DNA from: JBBKWX01 sp037969175
Lineage (GTDB): Bacteria; Bacteroidota; Bacteroidia; AKYH767-A; JBBKVM01
Assembly: GCA_037969175.1 (NCBI GenBank)
Contig: JBBKWX010000087.1
Coordinates: 1-45,458, forward strand
Length of the DNA stretch: 45,458 nt
Direction of reading: 5' to 3'
In this document: positions 21,879-30,377 of the stretch, piece by piece
Layout of the letters: each line of letters begins with the position of its first letter
Position numbering within the stretch: position 1 is the first letter of the stretch
Made by a program: the position numbers and the translations under genes
The notes under the pieces: generated by a model
The model's database searches: none
Told to the model about the DNA's origin: nothing
Seen by the model: only the letters and a program-made list of their open reading frames with translations

Positions 21879-23066
21879 ATGGCTAAAGAGAAATTTGACC
21901 GTTCCAAACCGCACGTAAACATCGGTACGATCGGACACGTTGACCATGGTAAAACAACCTTGACAGCTGCCATCACTACGGTTTTGGCACAGAAAGGTTT
22001 GTCTGCTTTAAGGTCTTTTGATTCAATCGATAATGCTCCTGAAGAAAAGGAAAGAGGTATTACGATCAATACATCACACGTTGAATATTCAACTGCTGCA
22101 CGTCACTACGCGCACGTTGACTGTCCGGGTCACGCTGACTATGTAAAGAACATGGTTACGGGTGCTGCTCAAATGGACGGTGCTATTCTTGTTGTTGCTG
22201 CTACTGATGGTCCTATGCCACAAACGCGTGAGCATATCCTGCTTGCTCGTCAGGTTGGTGTACCAACTATCGTAGTTTTCATGAATAAAGTAGATATGGT
22301 TGATGATGAAGAACTTCTTGATCTTGTAGAGATGGAAATTCGTGAGTTGTTAAGCTTCTATGAATTTGATGGCGACAACACTCCTATCATCCGTGGATCA
22401 GCCCTTGGTGGTTTGAACCTGGATGCTGCTTGGGTTGACAAGATCATGGAATTGATGGATGCTGTTGATAGCTACATTCCAATTCCTCCAAGATTGGTAG
22501 ATCTTCCATTCCTTATGCCTGTTGAAGATGTATTCTCGATCACTGGTCGTGGTACAGTTGCAACCGGTCGTATCGAGCGTGGAATTATCAACTCTGGTGA
22601 AGAAGTTGAGATCATGGGTATGCAGGATAAGAAACTTAAGTCGGTTGTTACCGGTGTTGAGATGTTCCGTAAGATCCTTGACCGTGGAGAAGCTGGTGAT
22701 AACGTAGGTTTGTTGTTACGTGGTATTGAGAAAGATGATATCCGTCGTGGTATGGTCATCGCAAAACCGGGTTCAATCACTCCTCACACTGAATTCAAAG
22801 CTGAGATCTATGTGTTGAAAAAAGAAGAAGGTGGACGTCACACTCCATTCCACAATAAATACCGTCCTCAGTTTTACTTACGTACAACTGACGTTACAGG
22901 AGAGATCACTCTACTTGAAGGACGTGATATGGTAATGCCAGGTGACAACGTGACAATCAATGTTGTATTGATTCAACCGGTAGCTATGGAAAAAGGTCTT
23001 CGTTTCGCTATTCGCGAAGGAGGTCGTACCGTAGGTGCAGGTCAGGTTACTGAAATCACTAAGTAA
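21879..23066 (+). CDS. tuf: Elongation factor Tu
   Basis: 395 residues, full length. It brings aminoacyl-tRNA to the ribosome with GTP. GTP-binding motifs are GHVDHGKT (19-26), DCPGHADY (about 80-87) and NKVD (about 135); the effector region is KERGITINTSHVEY. Domains 2 and 3 follow (VEDVFSITGRGTVATGRIERG, and the C-terminal GRTVGAGQVTEI). It lies in the standard tRNA-tuf-tRNA-Trp-secE order, expressed with the upstream tRNAs. The RNA after the stop folds into a stem before tRNA-Trp. Only this copy is visible. Confidence 0.98.
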   Translation: MAKEKFDRSKPHVNIGTIGHVDHGKTTLTAAITTVLAQKGLSALRSFDSIDNAPEEKERGITINTSHVEYSTAARHYAHVDCPGHADYVKNMVTGAAQMDGAILVVAATDGPMPQTREHILLARQVGVPTIVVFMNKVDMVDDEELLDLVEMEIRELLSFYEFDGDNTPIIRGSALGGLNLDAAWVDKIMELMDAVDSYIPIPPRLVDLPFLMPVEDVFSITGRGTVATGRIERGIINSGEEVEIMGMQDKKLKSVVTGVEMFRKILDRGEAGDNVGLLLRGIEKDDIRRGMVIAKPGSITPHTEFKAEIYVLKKEEGGRHTPFHNKYRPQFYLRTTDVTGEITLLEGRDMVMPGDNVTINVVLIQPVAMEKGLRFAIREGGRTVGAGQVTEITK

Positions 23067-23084
23067 TAAAAGCTATTGAATCAA

Positions 23085-23111
23085 CAGGCTTCCGATTCGT
23101 CGGAATGCCTG
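23085..23111 (+). other. Hairpin with TTCG loop after tuf
   Basis: CAGGC (23085-23089) and TTCCGA (23090-23095) pair with TCGGAA (23100-23105) and GCCTG (23107-23111) around TTCG, with one bulged T. There is no T run. It probably stabilises the tuf mRNA end or marks a processing point. Confidence 0.65.
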
Positions 23112-23189
23112 CTGGTTTGATAAAAATATAGGAGTGTGGCTCTTCTGTAGTCCTGGATTGCGGAAAATATGAGCTGCACATACTAATTT

Positions 23190-23262
23190 ACGGGTGTAGC
23201 TCAATTGGTAGAGTAGTGGTCTCCAAAACCATTGGCTGGGAGTTCGAGTCTCTCCACCCGTG
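23190..23262 (+). tRNA. tRNA-Trp (CCA)
   Basis: Acceptor ACGGGTG/CACCCGT, anticodon arm GTGGT-CTCCAAA-ACCAT with anticodon CCA, T arm GGGAGTTCGAGTCTCTC. Discriminator G; the 3' CCA is not encoded. Confidence 0.96.
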
Positions 23263-23296
23263 CATTAATAAAGAATTAACATAACGGCTAAAATAT

Positions 23297-23491
23297 ATGT
23301 CAAAGATCAGACTTTACTTGCAAGACACTGTGAACGAATTGCTTCACAAGGTTTCATGGCCTACCTGGGCTGAACTGCAAAGCAGTGCGATCGTGGTTAT
23401 GATAGCATCTCTGATCATTGCGCTCATTATATTTGTGATGGATTCAGCATTCAGTGGCTTTATGAGCACCCTTTATAAAATGTTCGTTTAA
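23297..23491 (+). CDS. secE: Preprotein translocase subunit SecE
   Basis: 64 residues, the short single-span form. It clamps SecY in the inner membrane and is essential for Sec export, including of the T9SS cargo seen earlier. The amphipathic N-terminal helix ends in the family motif ELLHKVSWPTWAEL, followed by one membrane segment (SAIVVMIASLIIALIIFVM) and a short tail. It begins 34 bases after tRNA-Trp and 14 bases before nusG, the universal bacterial order. Confidence 0.95.
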   Translation: MSKIRLYLQDTVNELLHKVSWPTWAELQSSAIVVMIASLIIALIIFVMDSAFSGFMSTLYKMFV

Positions 23492-23505
23492 CCGGACAAA
23501 AAGTA

Positions 23506-24054
23506 ATGAGCGAACAGACAGAAAAAAAATGGTACGTAGTGCGTGCCATTAGCGGGAAAGAAAAAAAGATCAAGCAGTATATTGAGTCTGAAATTTCAAG
23601 ACTGAATCTGCAGGATTATGTTGCACAGGTATTGATCCCTACTGAAAAAGTATATCAGATCCGTGCAGGAAAAAAAGTGAGTAAGGAAAGAAGTTATTTC
23701 CCCGGATATGTGCTTATTGAAGCAAATCTCGTGGGTGAAATACCTCATATCATCGAAAGCATCACAGGTGTTATCGGTTTCTTAGGTGCAAAAGGTGAGG
23801 CTCCTGCCCCATTGAGAATGACCGAAGTGAATCGTATCCTGGGACGTGTAGATGAATTGGCCGATAGTGAAGAGATCCTTCATTCGCCTTATGTTGTTGG
23901 AGAATCTGTCAAAGTAATTGACGGACCGTTCAACAGCTTTACAGGTGTTATTGAAGATGTGAATGAAGAGAAGAAGAAACTTAAAGTAATGGTTAAGATC
24001 TTCGGCCGTAAGACCCCTCTCGAGCTGGGCTATATGCAAGTCGAGAAGGAATAA
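23506..24054 (+). CDS. nusG: Transcription termination/antitermination factor NusG
   Basis: 182 residues. The NGN domain starts WYVVRAISGKEKKIKQYIES and contains SYFPGYVLIEANL; the KOW domain is VIDGPFNSFTGVIEDVNEEKKKLKVMVKIFGR, followed by TPLELGYMQVEKE. It binds RNA polymerase and links it to Rho or the leading ribosome. Located directly after secE and 92 bases before rplK. Confidence 0.97.
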   Translation: MSEQTEKKWYVVRAISGKEKKIKQYIESEISRLNLQDYVAQVLIPTEKVYQIRAGKKVSKERSYFPGYVLIEANLVGEIPHIIESITGVIGFLGAKGEAPAPLRMTEVNRILGRVDELADSEEILHSPYVVGESVKVIDGPFNSFTGVIEDVNEEKKKLKVMVKIFGRKTPLELGYMQVEKE

Positions 24055-24146
24055 TTTGAAATAACGAGTTTAGCTGCAATTGTGAGACTGTAGCTGCTTC
24101 CAAATTCATTATTTATATATATCAATTAACTAGAATAGCAAACAGA

Positions 24147-24590
24147 ATGGCTAAAGAAGTAAGTGCACTGATCAAACTTCAAGTTAAAGGAGGTTCAGCA
24201 AATCCAGCTCCGCCAATTGGTCCCGCTTTGGGAGCAAAAGGTGTGAACATCATGGAATTCTGCAAGCAGTTTAATGCACGTACCCAAGATCAGGCCGGGA
24301 AAGTATTACCAGTGATCATCACTGTGTATGTCGATAAGTCCTTCGATTTCATAATTAAAAACCCTCCTGTAGCAATACAGTTGTTGGAAGTTACGAAGTT
24401 AAAAGGCGGATCACCCGAATCTAATCGTAAAAAAGTTGCAAGTGTAACTTGGGCGCAAGTGCAGAAGATAGCAGAAGATAAAATGCCTGATTTGAACGCA
24501 TTCACAGTTGAGTCTGCCATGAAAATGGTTGCAGGAACTGCGCGTTCAATGGGAATAAATGTCTCTGGTACTCCTCCTTGGAATAACTGA
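24147..24590 (+). CDS. rplK: 50S ribosomal protein uL11
   Basis: 147 residues. MAKEVSALIKLQVKGGSANPAPPIGPALGAKGVNIMEFCKQFN is the conserved start (quoted here in outline: the GGSANPAPPIGPALG segment identifies it), and the C-terminal domain MVAGTARSMGINV binds 23S rRNA in the GTPase centre. Gene order and length are standard. Confidence 0.97.
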   Translation: MAKEVSALIKLQVKGGSANPAPPIGPALGAKGVNIMEFCKQFNARTQDQAGKVLPVIITVYVDKSFDFIIKNPPVAIQLLEVTKLKGGSPESNRKKVASVTWAQVQKIAEDKMPDLNAFTVESAMKMVAGTARSMGINVSGTPPWNN

Positions 24591-24635
24591 TCAATAAAGC
24601 CGTAAAACGGCTGAATGCTACACAATCGAACTAAA

Positions 24636-25334
24636 ATGTCTAAAATTTCAAAGAACAGAAAAGCCGCCCTTGCTCAGATTGACAAGACGAAGACTTACTC
24701 TCTGAGTGAAGCTGCTCAGCTTGTGAAGGACGTTACTCAAACTAAGTTTGACTCGTCTGTGGACCTGGATATCCGTCTTGGGGTTGACCCAAGAAAGGCT
24801 AACCAGATGGTACGTGGATCTGTTACCCTTCCTCATGGAACCGGTAAAACCTTACGCATACTTGTACTCTGTACTCCGGATAAGGAGCAGGAAGCAAAAG
24901 ATGCTGGTGCCGATTTCGTAGGTCTTGACGAATATATCGAAAAGATCGAAAAAGGGTGGACAGATGTAGATATCATCATCACTATGCCTAGCGTAATGGC
25001 CAAGGTTGGTAAATTGGGACGTGTCCTCGGACCCCGTAACCTGATGCCTAACCCGAAAACAGGTACAGTGACCATGGATATTGCTAAGGCAGTAAATGAT
25101 GCTAAAGGTGGAAAGATTGATTTTAAGGTTGACAAGACCGGAATCATTCACTCATCTGTCGGCAAAGTTTCTTTCGACAGCAAAGCAATCTTTGAGAACG
25201 CTAGCGAACTGATCCAGACGATTCAAAAATTGAAGCCGGCTGCAGCAAAAGGTACTTATATCAAAAGTATATACCTGAGCAGCACCATGAGTCCTTCAAT
25301 CTTAATCGAACCTAAATCAGTAGTTTCCTTATAG
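24636..25334 (+). CDS. rplA: 50S ribosomal protein uL1
   Basis: 232 residues from the ATG at 24636 (MSKISKNRKAALAQID). The ATG at 24615 would add seven residues (MLHNRTK) not seen in the family. It forms the L1 stalk and in other bacteria can repress its own operon. Signatures are TLPHGTGKTLRILVL, VMAKVGKLGRVLGPRNLMPNP and KTGTVTMDIAKAVNDAKGGK. The gene begins 45 bases after rplK. Confidence 0.96.
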   Translation: MSKISKNRKAALAQIDKTKTYSLSEAAQLVKDVTQTKFDSSVDLDIRLGVDPRKANQMVRGSVTLPHGTGKTLRILVLCTPDKEQEAKDAGADFVGLDEYIEKIEKGWTDVDIIITMPSVMAKVGKLGRVLGPRNLMPNPKTGTVTMDIAKAVNDAKGGKIDFKVDKTGIIHSSVGKVSFDSKAIFENASELIQTIQKLKPAAAKGTYIKSIYLSSTMSPSILIEPKSVVSL

Positions 25335-25367
25335 GAATCACAAACTGGCATCTAATCTAAAGAAGCA

Positions 25368-25883
25368 ATGAAAAGGGAAGAAAAAGAACAGATTATTGGC
25401 AACCTGCAAGAACTGATAGGAGCACATAACAACATTTACATTACCGATACTTCGAATTTAACCGTTGCGAAAATCAACGAATTGAGAAGAATGGGTTTCA
25501 AGAGAGGAATTAAAATACAGGTAGCGAAAAATACGCTTATCCGTAAAGCTCTTGAACGCGCAGGTGATGGATATGAAGGTTTGTACGATGTATTGAAAGG
25601 TACATCTGCTATCATGTTCAGTGAAACAGGAAACGGCCCTGCAAAACTGATAAAGGATTTCCGTAAGAAAGGCGATAAGCCTGCTCTTAAAGGAGCTTAT
25701 ATCGATTCAGCAATATTTATTGGAGATAATCAACTTGATACGTTATTCAGCCTCAAATCAAAAGAGGAATTGGTTGGCGAAATCATCGGATTACTTCAAT
25801 CACCTGCGAAGAATGTGCTTTCTGCACTTCAATCAAGTGGTGGCAAATTAGCTGGTATCGTGAAAACATTATCAGAACGCTAA
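25368..25883 (+). CDS. rplJ: 50S ribosomal protein uL10
   Basis: 171 residues. It is the base of the bL12 stalk. Signatures are KEEKEQIIGNLQELI-type N-terminus, NTLIRKALERAG and LKGTSAIMF; the C-terminal helix NVLSALQSSGGKLAGIVKTLSER is the bL12-binding region. The rplA-rplJ gap is only 33 bases, too short for the long L10 leader known in some other bacteria. Confidence 0.96.
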   Translation: MKREEKEQIIGNLQELIGAHNNIYITDTSNLTVAKINELRRMGFKRGIKIQVAKNTLIRKALERAGDGYEGLYDVLKGTSAIMFSETGNGPAKLIKDFRKKGDKPALKGAYIDSAIFIGDNQLDTLFSLKSKEELVGEIIGLLQSPAKNVLSALQSSGGKLAGIVKTLSER

Positions 25884-25962
25884 GAACTAATGTCCGCATC
25901 GGCCGGTTGCCGTATCAGAATCAATTAACTAATTAAGTAAACACTATTTAAATATAATAAAG

Positions 25963-26343
25963 ATGGCAGATTTGAAATCATTTGCTGAGCAACTTGTAAA
26001 CTTGACAGTAAAAGAAGTTAACGAACTCGCACAAATCCTGAAAGACGAATACGGTATCGAGCCTGCAGCTGCAGCTCCAGTAATGGTTGCCGGTGGCGGT
26101 GCTGCTGCTGGTGGCGAAGCTCCTGAAGAGCAGACCTCATTCGATGTAATTCTTAAAGCTCCTGGCGCAGCAAAGCTCGCTATCGTTAAACTTGTAAAAG
26201 AGTTGACAGGTCTTGGTCTTAAAGAAGCAAAGGATCTTGTTGATGGTGCTCCAAAGCCAGTGAAAGAAGGCGTGTCTAAAGACGAAGCCAATTCACTGAA
26301 GAGTCAGCTTGAAGAAGCTGGTGCTGAAGTAGAAGTGAAGTAA
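25963..26343 (+). CDS. rplL: 50S ribosomal protein bL12
   Basis: 126 residues. The N-terminal dimer domain (LKSFAEQLVNLTVKEVNELA) leads to an Ala/Gly-rich hinge (about residues 42-55) and the C-terminal factor-binding domain (FDVILKAPGAAKLAIVKLVKE, GLGLKEAKDLVDGAPKPVKEG). Multiple copies form the ribosomal stalk that activates EF-Tu and EF-G. It is followed by a hairpin and then rpoB. Confidence 0.98.
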   Translation: MADLKSFAEQLVNLTVKEVNELAQILKDEYGIEPAAAAPVMVAGGGAAAGGEAPEEQTSFDVILKAPGAAKLAIVKLVKELTGLGLKEAKDLVDGAPKPVKEGVSKDEANSLKSQLEEAGAEVEVK

Positions 26344-26365
26344 GCTTCATCGCTTAATTCATTAT

Positions 26366-26400
26366 AGACCTCTTTCCCCCGCTATGTGGGGGAGAGGTCT
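26366..26400 (+). terminator. Hairpin between rplL and rpoB (possible partial terminator)
   Basis: AGACCTCT (26366-26373) pairs with AGAGGTCT (26393-26400), and CCCCC (26376-26380) with GGGGG (26388-26392), two unpaired T in one arm. There is no T run behind it. E. coli has an attenuator at this same place that lowers rpoBC expression relative to the ribosomal genes; a similar role is plausible. Confidence 0.6.
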
Positions 26401-26485
26401 ATATCCTATTTTAGGCCTACTGCCCTCGGGTGGTGCATCTAGCCGCGGTAAAAGGTGCAATATTCTAACCTAAAAACTACATCAA

Positions 26486-29400
26486 TTGGCTTCTATCAGC
26501 AATAATACTTCAAAGAGAATTAATTTCTCGACAACAAAAAACTTCATTGAATATCCTGACTTTCTTGAGATTCAGCTCAAGTCATTCAAGGATTTTTTTC
26601 AATTAGAGACTACGCCTGACAATCGTCATAACGAAGGACTCTTTAAAGTTTACAGTGAAAATTTTCCGATCTCGGATTCAAGAAATAATTTTGTTCTTGA
26701 ATTTCTGGATTACTTTATTGATCCTCCACGATACAGCATTGAAGAATGTATTGAACGTGGACTCACGTATAGCGTGCCCCTTAAGGCTAAGCTAAGACTT
26801 TATTGTACGGATCCTGAACACGAAGATTTCGAAACTATCGTGCAGGACGTATATCTGGGTACTATCCCTTACATGACTCCTAAAGGTACTTTCGTTATCA
26901 ATGGAGCTGAAAGGGTTGTTGTGTCCCAGCTTCACCGTTCACCCGGAGTATTCTTCGGACAAAGCAAACATGCTAACGGTACCAAACTTTATTCTGCCCG
27001 TGTTATCCCTTTCAAAGGATCCTGGATAGAATTTGCAACTGACATCAACAATGTCATGTATGCATACATCGATCGTAAAAAGAAATTCCCGGTTACTACC
27101 CTGTTACGTGCTATCGGTTACGAAACAGATAAAGACATCCTGGAGATCTTTGGTCTTGCTGACGAACTGAAAGTAAGCAAAGCAGCATTGAAAAAGGCTA
27201 TCGGCCGTAAACTTGCTGCAAGGGTACTGCGTACCTGGGTTGAAGATTTCGTTGATGAAGATACCGGAGAAGTTGTTTCTATCGAACGTAATGAAATCAT
27301 CCTTGAGCGTGAAACCATTCTTGATGAAGCTCATATCGATCTTATCAATGAAGCTGGCGTTAAAACAGTTATTCTGCACAAACAGGATATAAATGCTAAT
27401 GACTACGCTATTATATACAATACTCTTCAGAAAGATACATCTAACTCTGAGAAAGAAGCAGTAGAGCATATCTATCGTCAACTGCGTAACGCTGAACCAC
27501 CGGATGAGGAAACTGCTCGTGGTATCATCGACAAGTTGTTCTTCTCTGACAAACGTTATGATCTTGGTGAAGTAGGTAGATACAGGATCAACCGCAAGTT
27601 GAATCTGGAAATAGCTGATGACGTCAAGGTTCTTACGAAGCAAGATATCATTTCTATCATCCGTTACCTGATCGAATTGATCAATTCAAAAGCTGAAGTT
27701 GATGATATCGATCATTTAAGTAACCGTCGTGTACGTACTGTAGGTGAGCAACTTTACACTCAGTTTGGTGTTGGTCTTGCTCGTATGGCTCGTACGATCC
27801 GTGAAAGAATGAACGTTAGGGATAATGAAGTATTTACCCCTGCCGATCTGATCAACGCGAAGACCTTGTCTTCTGTTATCAATTCATTCTTCGGAACAAA
27901 TCAGTTATCACAATTCATGGATCAGACAAACCCGCTTGCTGAAATAACGCATAAGCGAAGGTTGTCTGCACTCGGACCCGGTGGTCTAAGTCGTGAGCGT
28001 GCAGGTTTTGAAGTACGTGACGTTCACTATACACACTATGGTCGTCTTTGTACTATTGAGACTCCTGAAGGTCCAAACATTGGTCTGATCTCTTCTCTTT
28101 GTGTTTATGCAAAGATCAATAACTTAGGTTTCATCGAAACGCCTTACCGTAATGTAAAGAATGGTAAAGTGGATCTGAAAGCGGATGTTATTTATCTGAG
28201 TGCTGAAGAGGAAGATAGAAAAGTAATTGCGCAGGCAAATGCACAGATCGATGATAACGGTACTTTCACAGATTCAAGGATCAAAGCGCGTTATGAAGGT
28301 GACTTCCCGGTAATTGAACCGGATAAGGTTGAGCTGATGGACGTTGCTCCGAATCAGATCGCTTCTATCGCAGCTTCTTTGATTCCTTTCCTCGAACATG
28401 ATGATGCCAACCGTGCACTTATGGGATCGAACATGCAACGTCAGGCAGTGCCGCTTTTGCGTCCTGAATCTCCTGTTGTTGGTACCGGTCTTGAAGGTAT
28501 GGTTGCTCGTGATTCACGAGTATTAATCAATGCTGAAGGTGATGGAGTAGTTGAATCAGTTGATGCAAATCAGATCTCTATTCGTTACAGCCGTAATGAA
28601 GAAGAAAGATTGATCAGCTTTGACGATGATCTGAAATCATACACACTTACTAAGTTCCAAAAGACAAATCAAAGTACCTGTATTAACCTAAAACCTATTG
28701 TTAAAAAAGGGGATAAGGTTAAGAAAGGTCAGGTTCTTTGCGAAGGATATGCAACACAGGATGGCGAACTCGCATTGGGTCGTAACCTGATGGTGGCCTT
28801 CATGCCATGGAAAGGATATAACTTCGAGGATGCTATCGTGATCTCTGAACGTGTTGTTCGTGACGATATCTTCACTTCTATTCATATTGATGAATATAGC
28901 CTTGAAGTTAGAGATACCAAACGTGGTCTTGAAGAATTGACCGCTGATATTCCAAACGTATCTGAGGAAGCTACCCGCGACCTGGATGAAAATGGACTTA
29001 TCCGTGTTGGTGCTGAAGTTGTAGAAGGTGATATCCTGATTGGTAAGATCACACCAAAAGGTGAAACAGATCCTTCTCCGGAAGAAAAACTACTTCGTGC
29101 GATCTTCGGTGATAAAGCCGGTGATGTAAAAGATGCTTCTTTAAAAGTTCCACCATCTGTTAAAGGTGTTGTTATCAATAAGAAACTTTTTTCACGTTCT
29201 GTGAAGGATAAGAATGCAAAGAACGAAGAGAAAATTCTTGTTGCTCAGCTTGAAGAAGAACATTCACAAGCAATGGCTGAATTGAAAGGCAAATTGGTTG
29301 ATAAACTTTTTGTACTGGTTAGCGGAAAAACATCTCAGGGTGTTACCAATAACTTCAAAGAAGTTCTGATCCCTAAAGGAGCTAAATTCAGTCAGAAGAT

Positions 29401-30301
29401 CCTTTCTGAACTTGATTATGTAAATATCAATCCATACAAGTGGACCACTGACAAAGATAAAAATGATGCTATTCGCATTTTGCTGCATAACTACAGCATT
29501 AAAGTGAATGACCTTGTTGGAAACTACAAGCGCAGAAAATTTGCTTTGAACGTGGGAGACGAACTACCCGCAGGTATTATGCAGTTGGCAAAAGTTTATA
29601 TTGCCAAGAAGCGTAAGCTGAAAGTAGGGGATAAGATGGCTGGACGTCACGGTAACAAGGGTATTGTAGCCCGTATCGTACGTGATGAAGATATGCCTTT
29701 TCTTGATGACGGAACTCCGGTAGATATCGTACTTAATCCATTGGGTGTACCATCGCGTATGAACCTTGGACAGATCTACGAAACTGTACTTGGATGGGCC
29801 GGAATGAAGCTTGGATTGAAATTCGCAACTCCAATCTTTGATGGAGCATCTATTGAAGATATTGACCATTACGTTACTAAGGCGAACTTACCGAAATTCG
29901 GTATCACTTACCTGAACGACGGTGGAACCGGTGATAAGTTCGATCAGCCTGCAACTGTAGGTGTGATCTACATGCTTAAACTGGGCCATATGGTAGATGA
30001 TAAAATGCACGCAAGATCTATCGGACCATACTCGCTTATTACTCAGCAGCCGCTTGGTGGTAAAGCACAGTTTGGAGGTCAGCGTTTCGGGGAAATGGAA
30101 GTATGGGCTATAGAAGCCTTCGGTGCTGCCAACATCCTTCAGGAATTGCTAACTGTTAAATCCGATGATGTTATCGGACGTGCCAAGGCTTATGAAGCCA
30201 TTGTTAAAGGTGAAAACATGCCTGTCCCGGGAATTCCTGAGTCATTCAACGTACTTCTTCATGAATTACGTGGTTTGGGTCTCAAGATAACCCTCGACTA
30301 G
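26486..30301 (+). CDS. rpoB: RNA polymerase beta subunit
   Basis: 1271 residues from a TTG start: MASISNNTSKRINFSTTKNFIEYPDF matches the Bacteroidota N-terminus, and no ATG or GTG lies nearby in frame. It is the catalytic half of RNA polymerase with beta'. Recognisable parts are the lobe and protrusion (VVVSQLHRSPGVFFG), the rifampicin region (FFGTNQLSQFMDQTNPLAEITHKRRLSALGPGG, where the residues usually mutated in resistance look wild type), fork loop EVRDVHYTHYGRLCTIETPEGPNIG, the switch and clamp segments (KVGDKMAGRHGNKG, GGKAQFGGQRFGEMEVWA). It follows the ribosomal genes and a 142-base leader with a hairpin; rpoC follows after 76 bases. Confidence 0.98.
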   Translation: MASISNNTSKRINFSTTKNFIEYPDFLEIQLKSFKDFFQLETTPDNRHNEGLFKVYSENFPISDSRNNFVLEFLDYFIDPPRYSIEECIERGLTYSVPLKAKLRLYCTDPEHEDFETIVQDVYLGTIPYMTPKGTFVINGAERVVVSQLHRSPGVFFGQSKHANGTKLYSARVIPFKGSWIEFATDINNVMYAYIDRKKKFPVTTLLRAIGYETDKDILEIFGLADELKVSKAALKKAIGRKLAARVLRTWVEDFVDEDTGEVVSIERNEIILERETILDEAHIDLINEAGVKTVILHKQDINANDYAIIYNTLQKDTSNSEKEAVEHIYRQLRNAEPPDEETARGIIDKLFFSDKRYDLGEVGRYRINRKLNLEIADDVKVLTKQDIISIIRYLIELINSKAEVDDIDHLSNRRVRTVGEQLYTQFGVGLARMARTIRERMNVRDNEVFTPADLINAKTLSSVINSFFGTNQLSQFMDQTNPLAEITHKRRLSALGPGGLSRERAGFEVRDVHYTHYGRLCTIETPEGPNIGLISSLCVYAKINNLGFIETPYRNVKNGKVDLKADVIYLSAEEEDRKVIAQANAQIDDNGTFTDSRIKARYEGDFPVIEPDKVELMDVAPNQIASIAASLIPFLEHDDANRALMGSNMQRQAVPLLRPESPVVGTGLEGMVARDSRVLINAEGDGVVESVDANQISIRYSRNEEERLISFDDDLKSYTLTKFQKTNQSTCINLKPIVKKGDKVKKGQVLCEGYATQDGELALGRNLMVAFMPWKGYNFEDAIVISERVVRDDIFTSIHIDEYSLEVRDTKRGLEELTADIPNVSEEATRDLDENGLIRVGAEVVEGDILIGKITPKGETDPSPEEKLLRAIFGDKAGDVKDASLKVPPSVKGVVINKKLFSRSVKDKNAKNEEKILVAQLEEEHSQAMAELKGKLVDKLFVLVSGKTSQGVTNNFKEVLIPKGAKFSQKILSELDYVNINPYKWTTDKDKNDAIRILLHNYSIKVNDLVGNYKRRKFALNVGDELPAGIMQLAKVYIAKKRKLKVGDKMAGRHGNKGIVARIVRDEDMPFLDDGTPVDIVLNPLGVPSRMNLGQIYETVLGWAGMKLGLKFATPIFDGASIEDIDHYVTKANLPKFGITYLNDGGTGDKFDQPATVGVIYMLKLGHMVDDKMHARSIGPYSLITQQPLGGKAQFGGQRFGEMEVWAIEAFGAANILQELLTVKSDDVIGRAKAYEAIVKGENMPVPGIPESFNVLLHELRGLGLKITLD

Positions 30302-30314
30302 TTATTGGATCATT

Positions 30315-30337
30315 CCGGATGGCGCTAAGCCATCCGG
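30315..30337 (+). other. Perfect hairpin between rpoB and rpoC
   Basis: CCGGATGGC (30315-30323), GCTAA loop, GCCATCCGG (30329-30337): nine perfect base pairs, 13 bases after the rpoB stop. It is followed by CTTTCCTACACC, not a T run. It may mark RNA processing or slow RNA polymerase. Confidence 0.75.
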
Positions 30338-30377
30338 CTTTCCTACACCTTTAGTTTAACTTAACAATCTACAGACG

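Noticed and set aside
25335..25367. L10 leader RNA before rplJ
   Set aside because: The gap is only 33 bases, too short for the known structure.
27104..27643. A 179-codon open frame antisense to rpoB
   Set aside because: It lies wholly inside rpoB in the opposite strand, with composition expected from the complement of a coding gene, and no promoter or recognisable domain.
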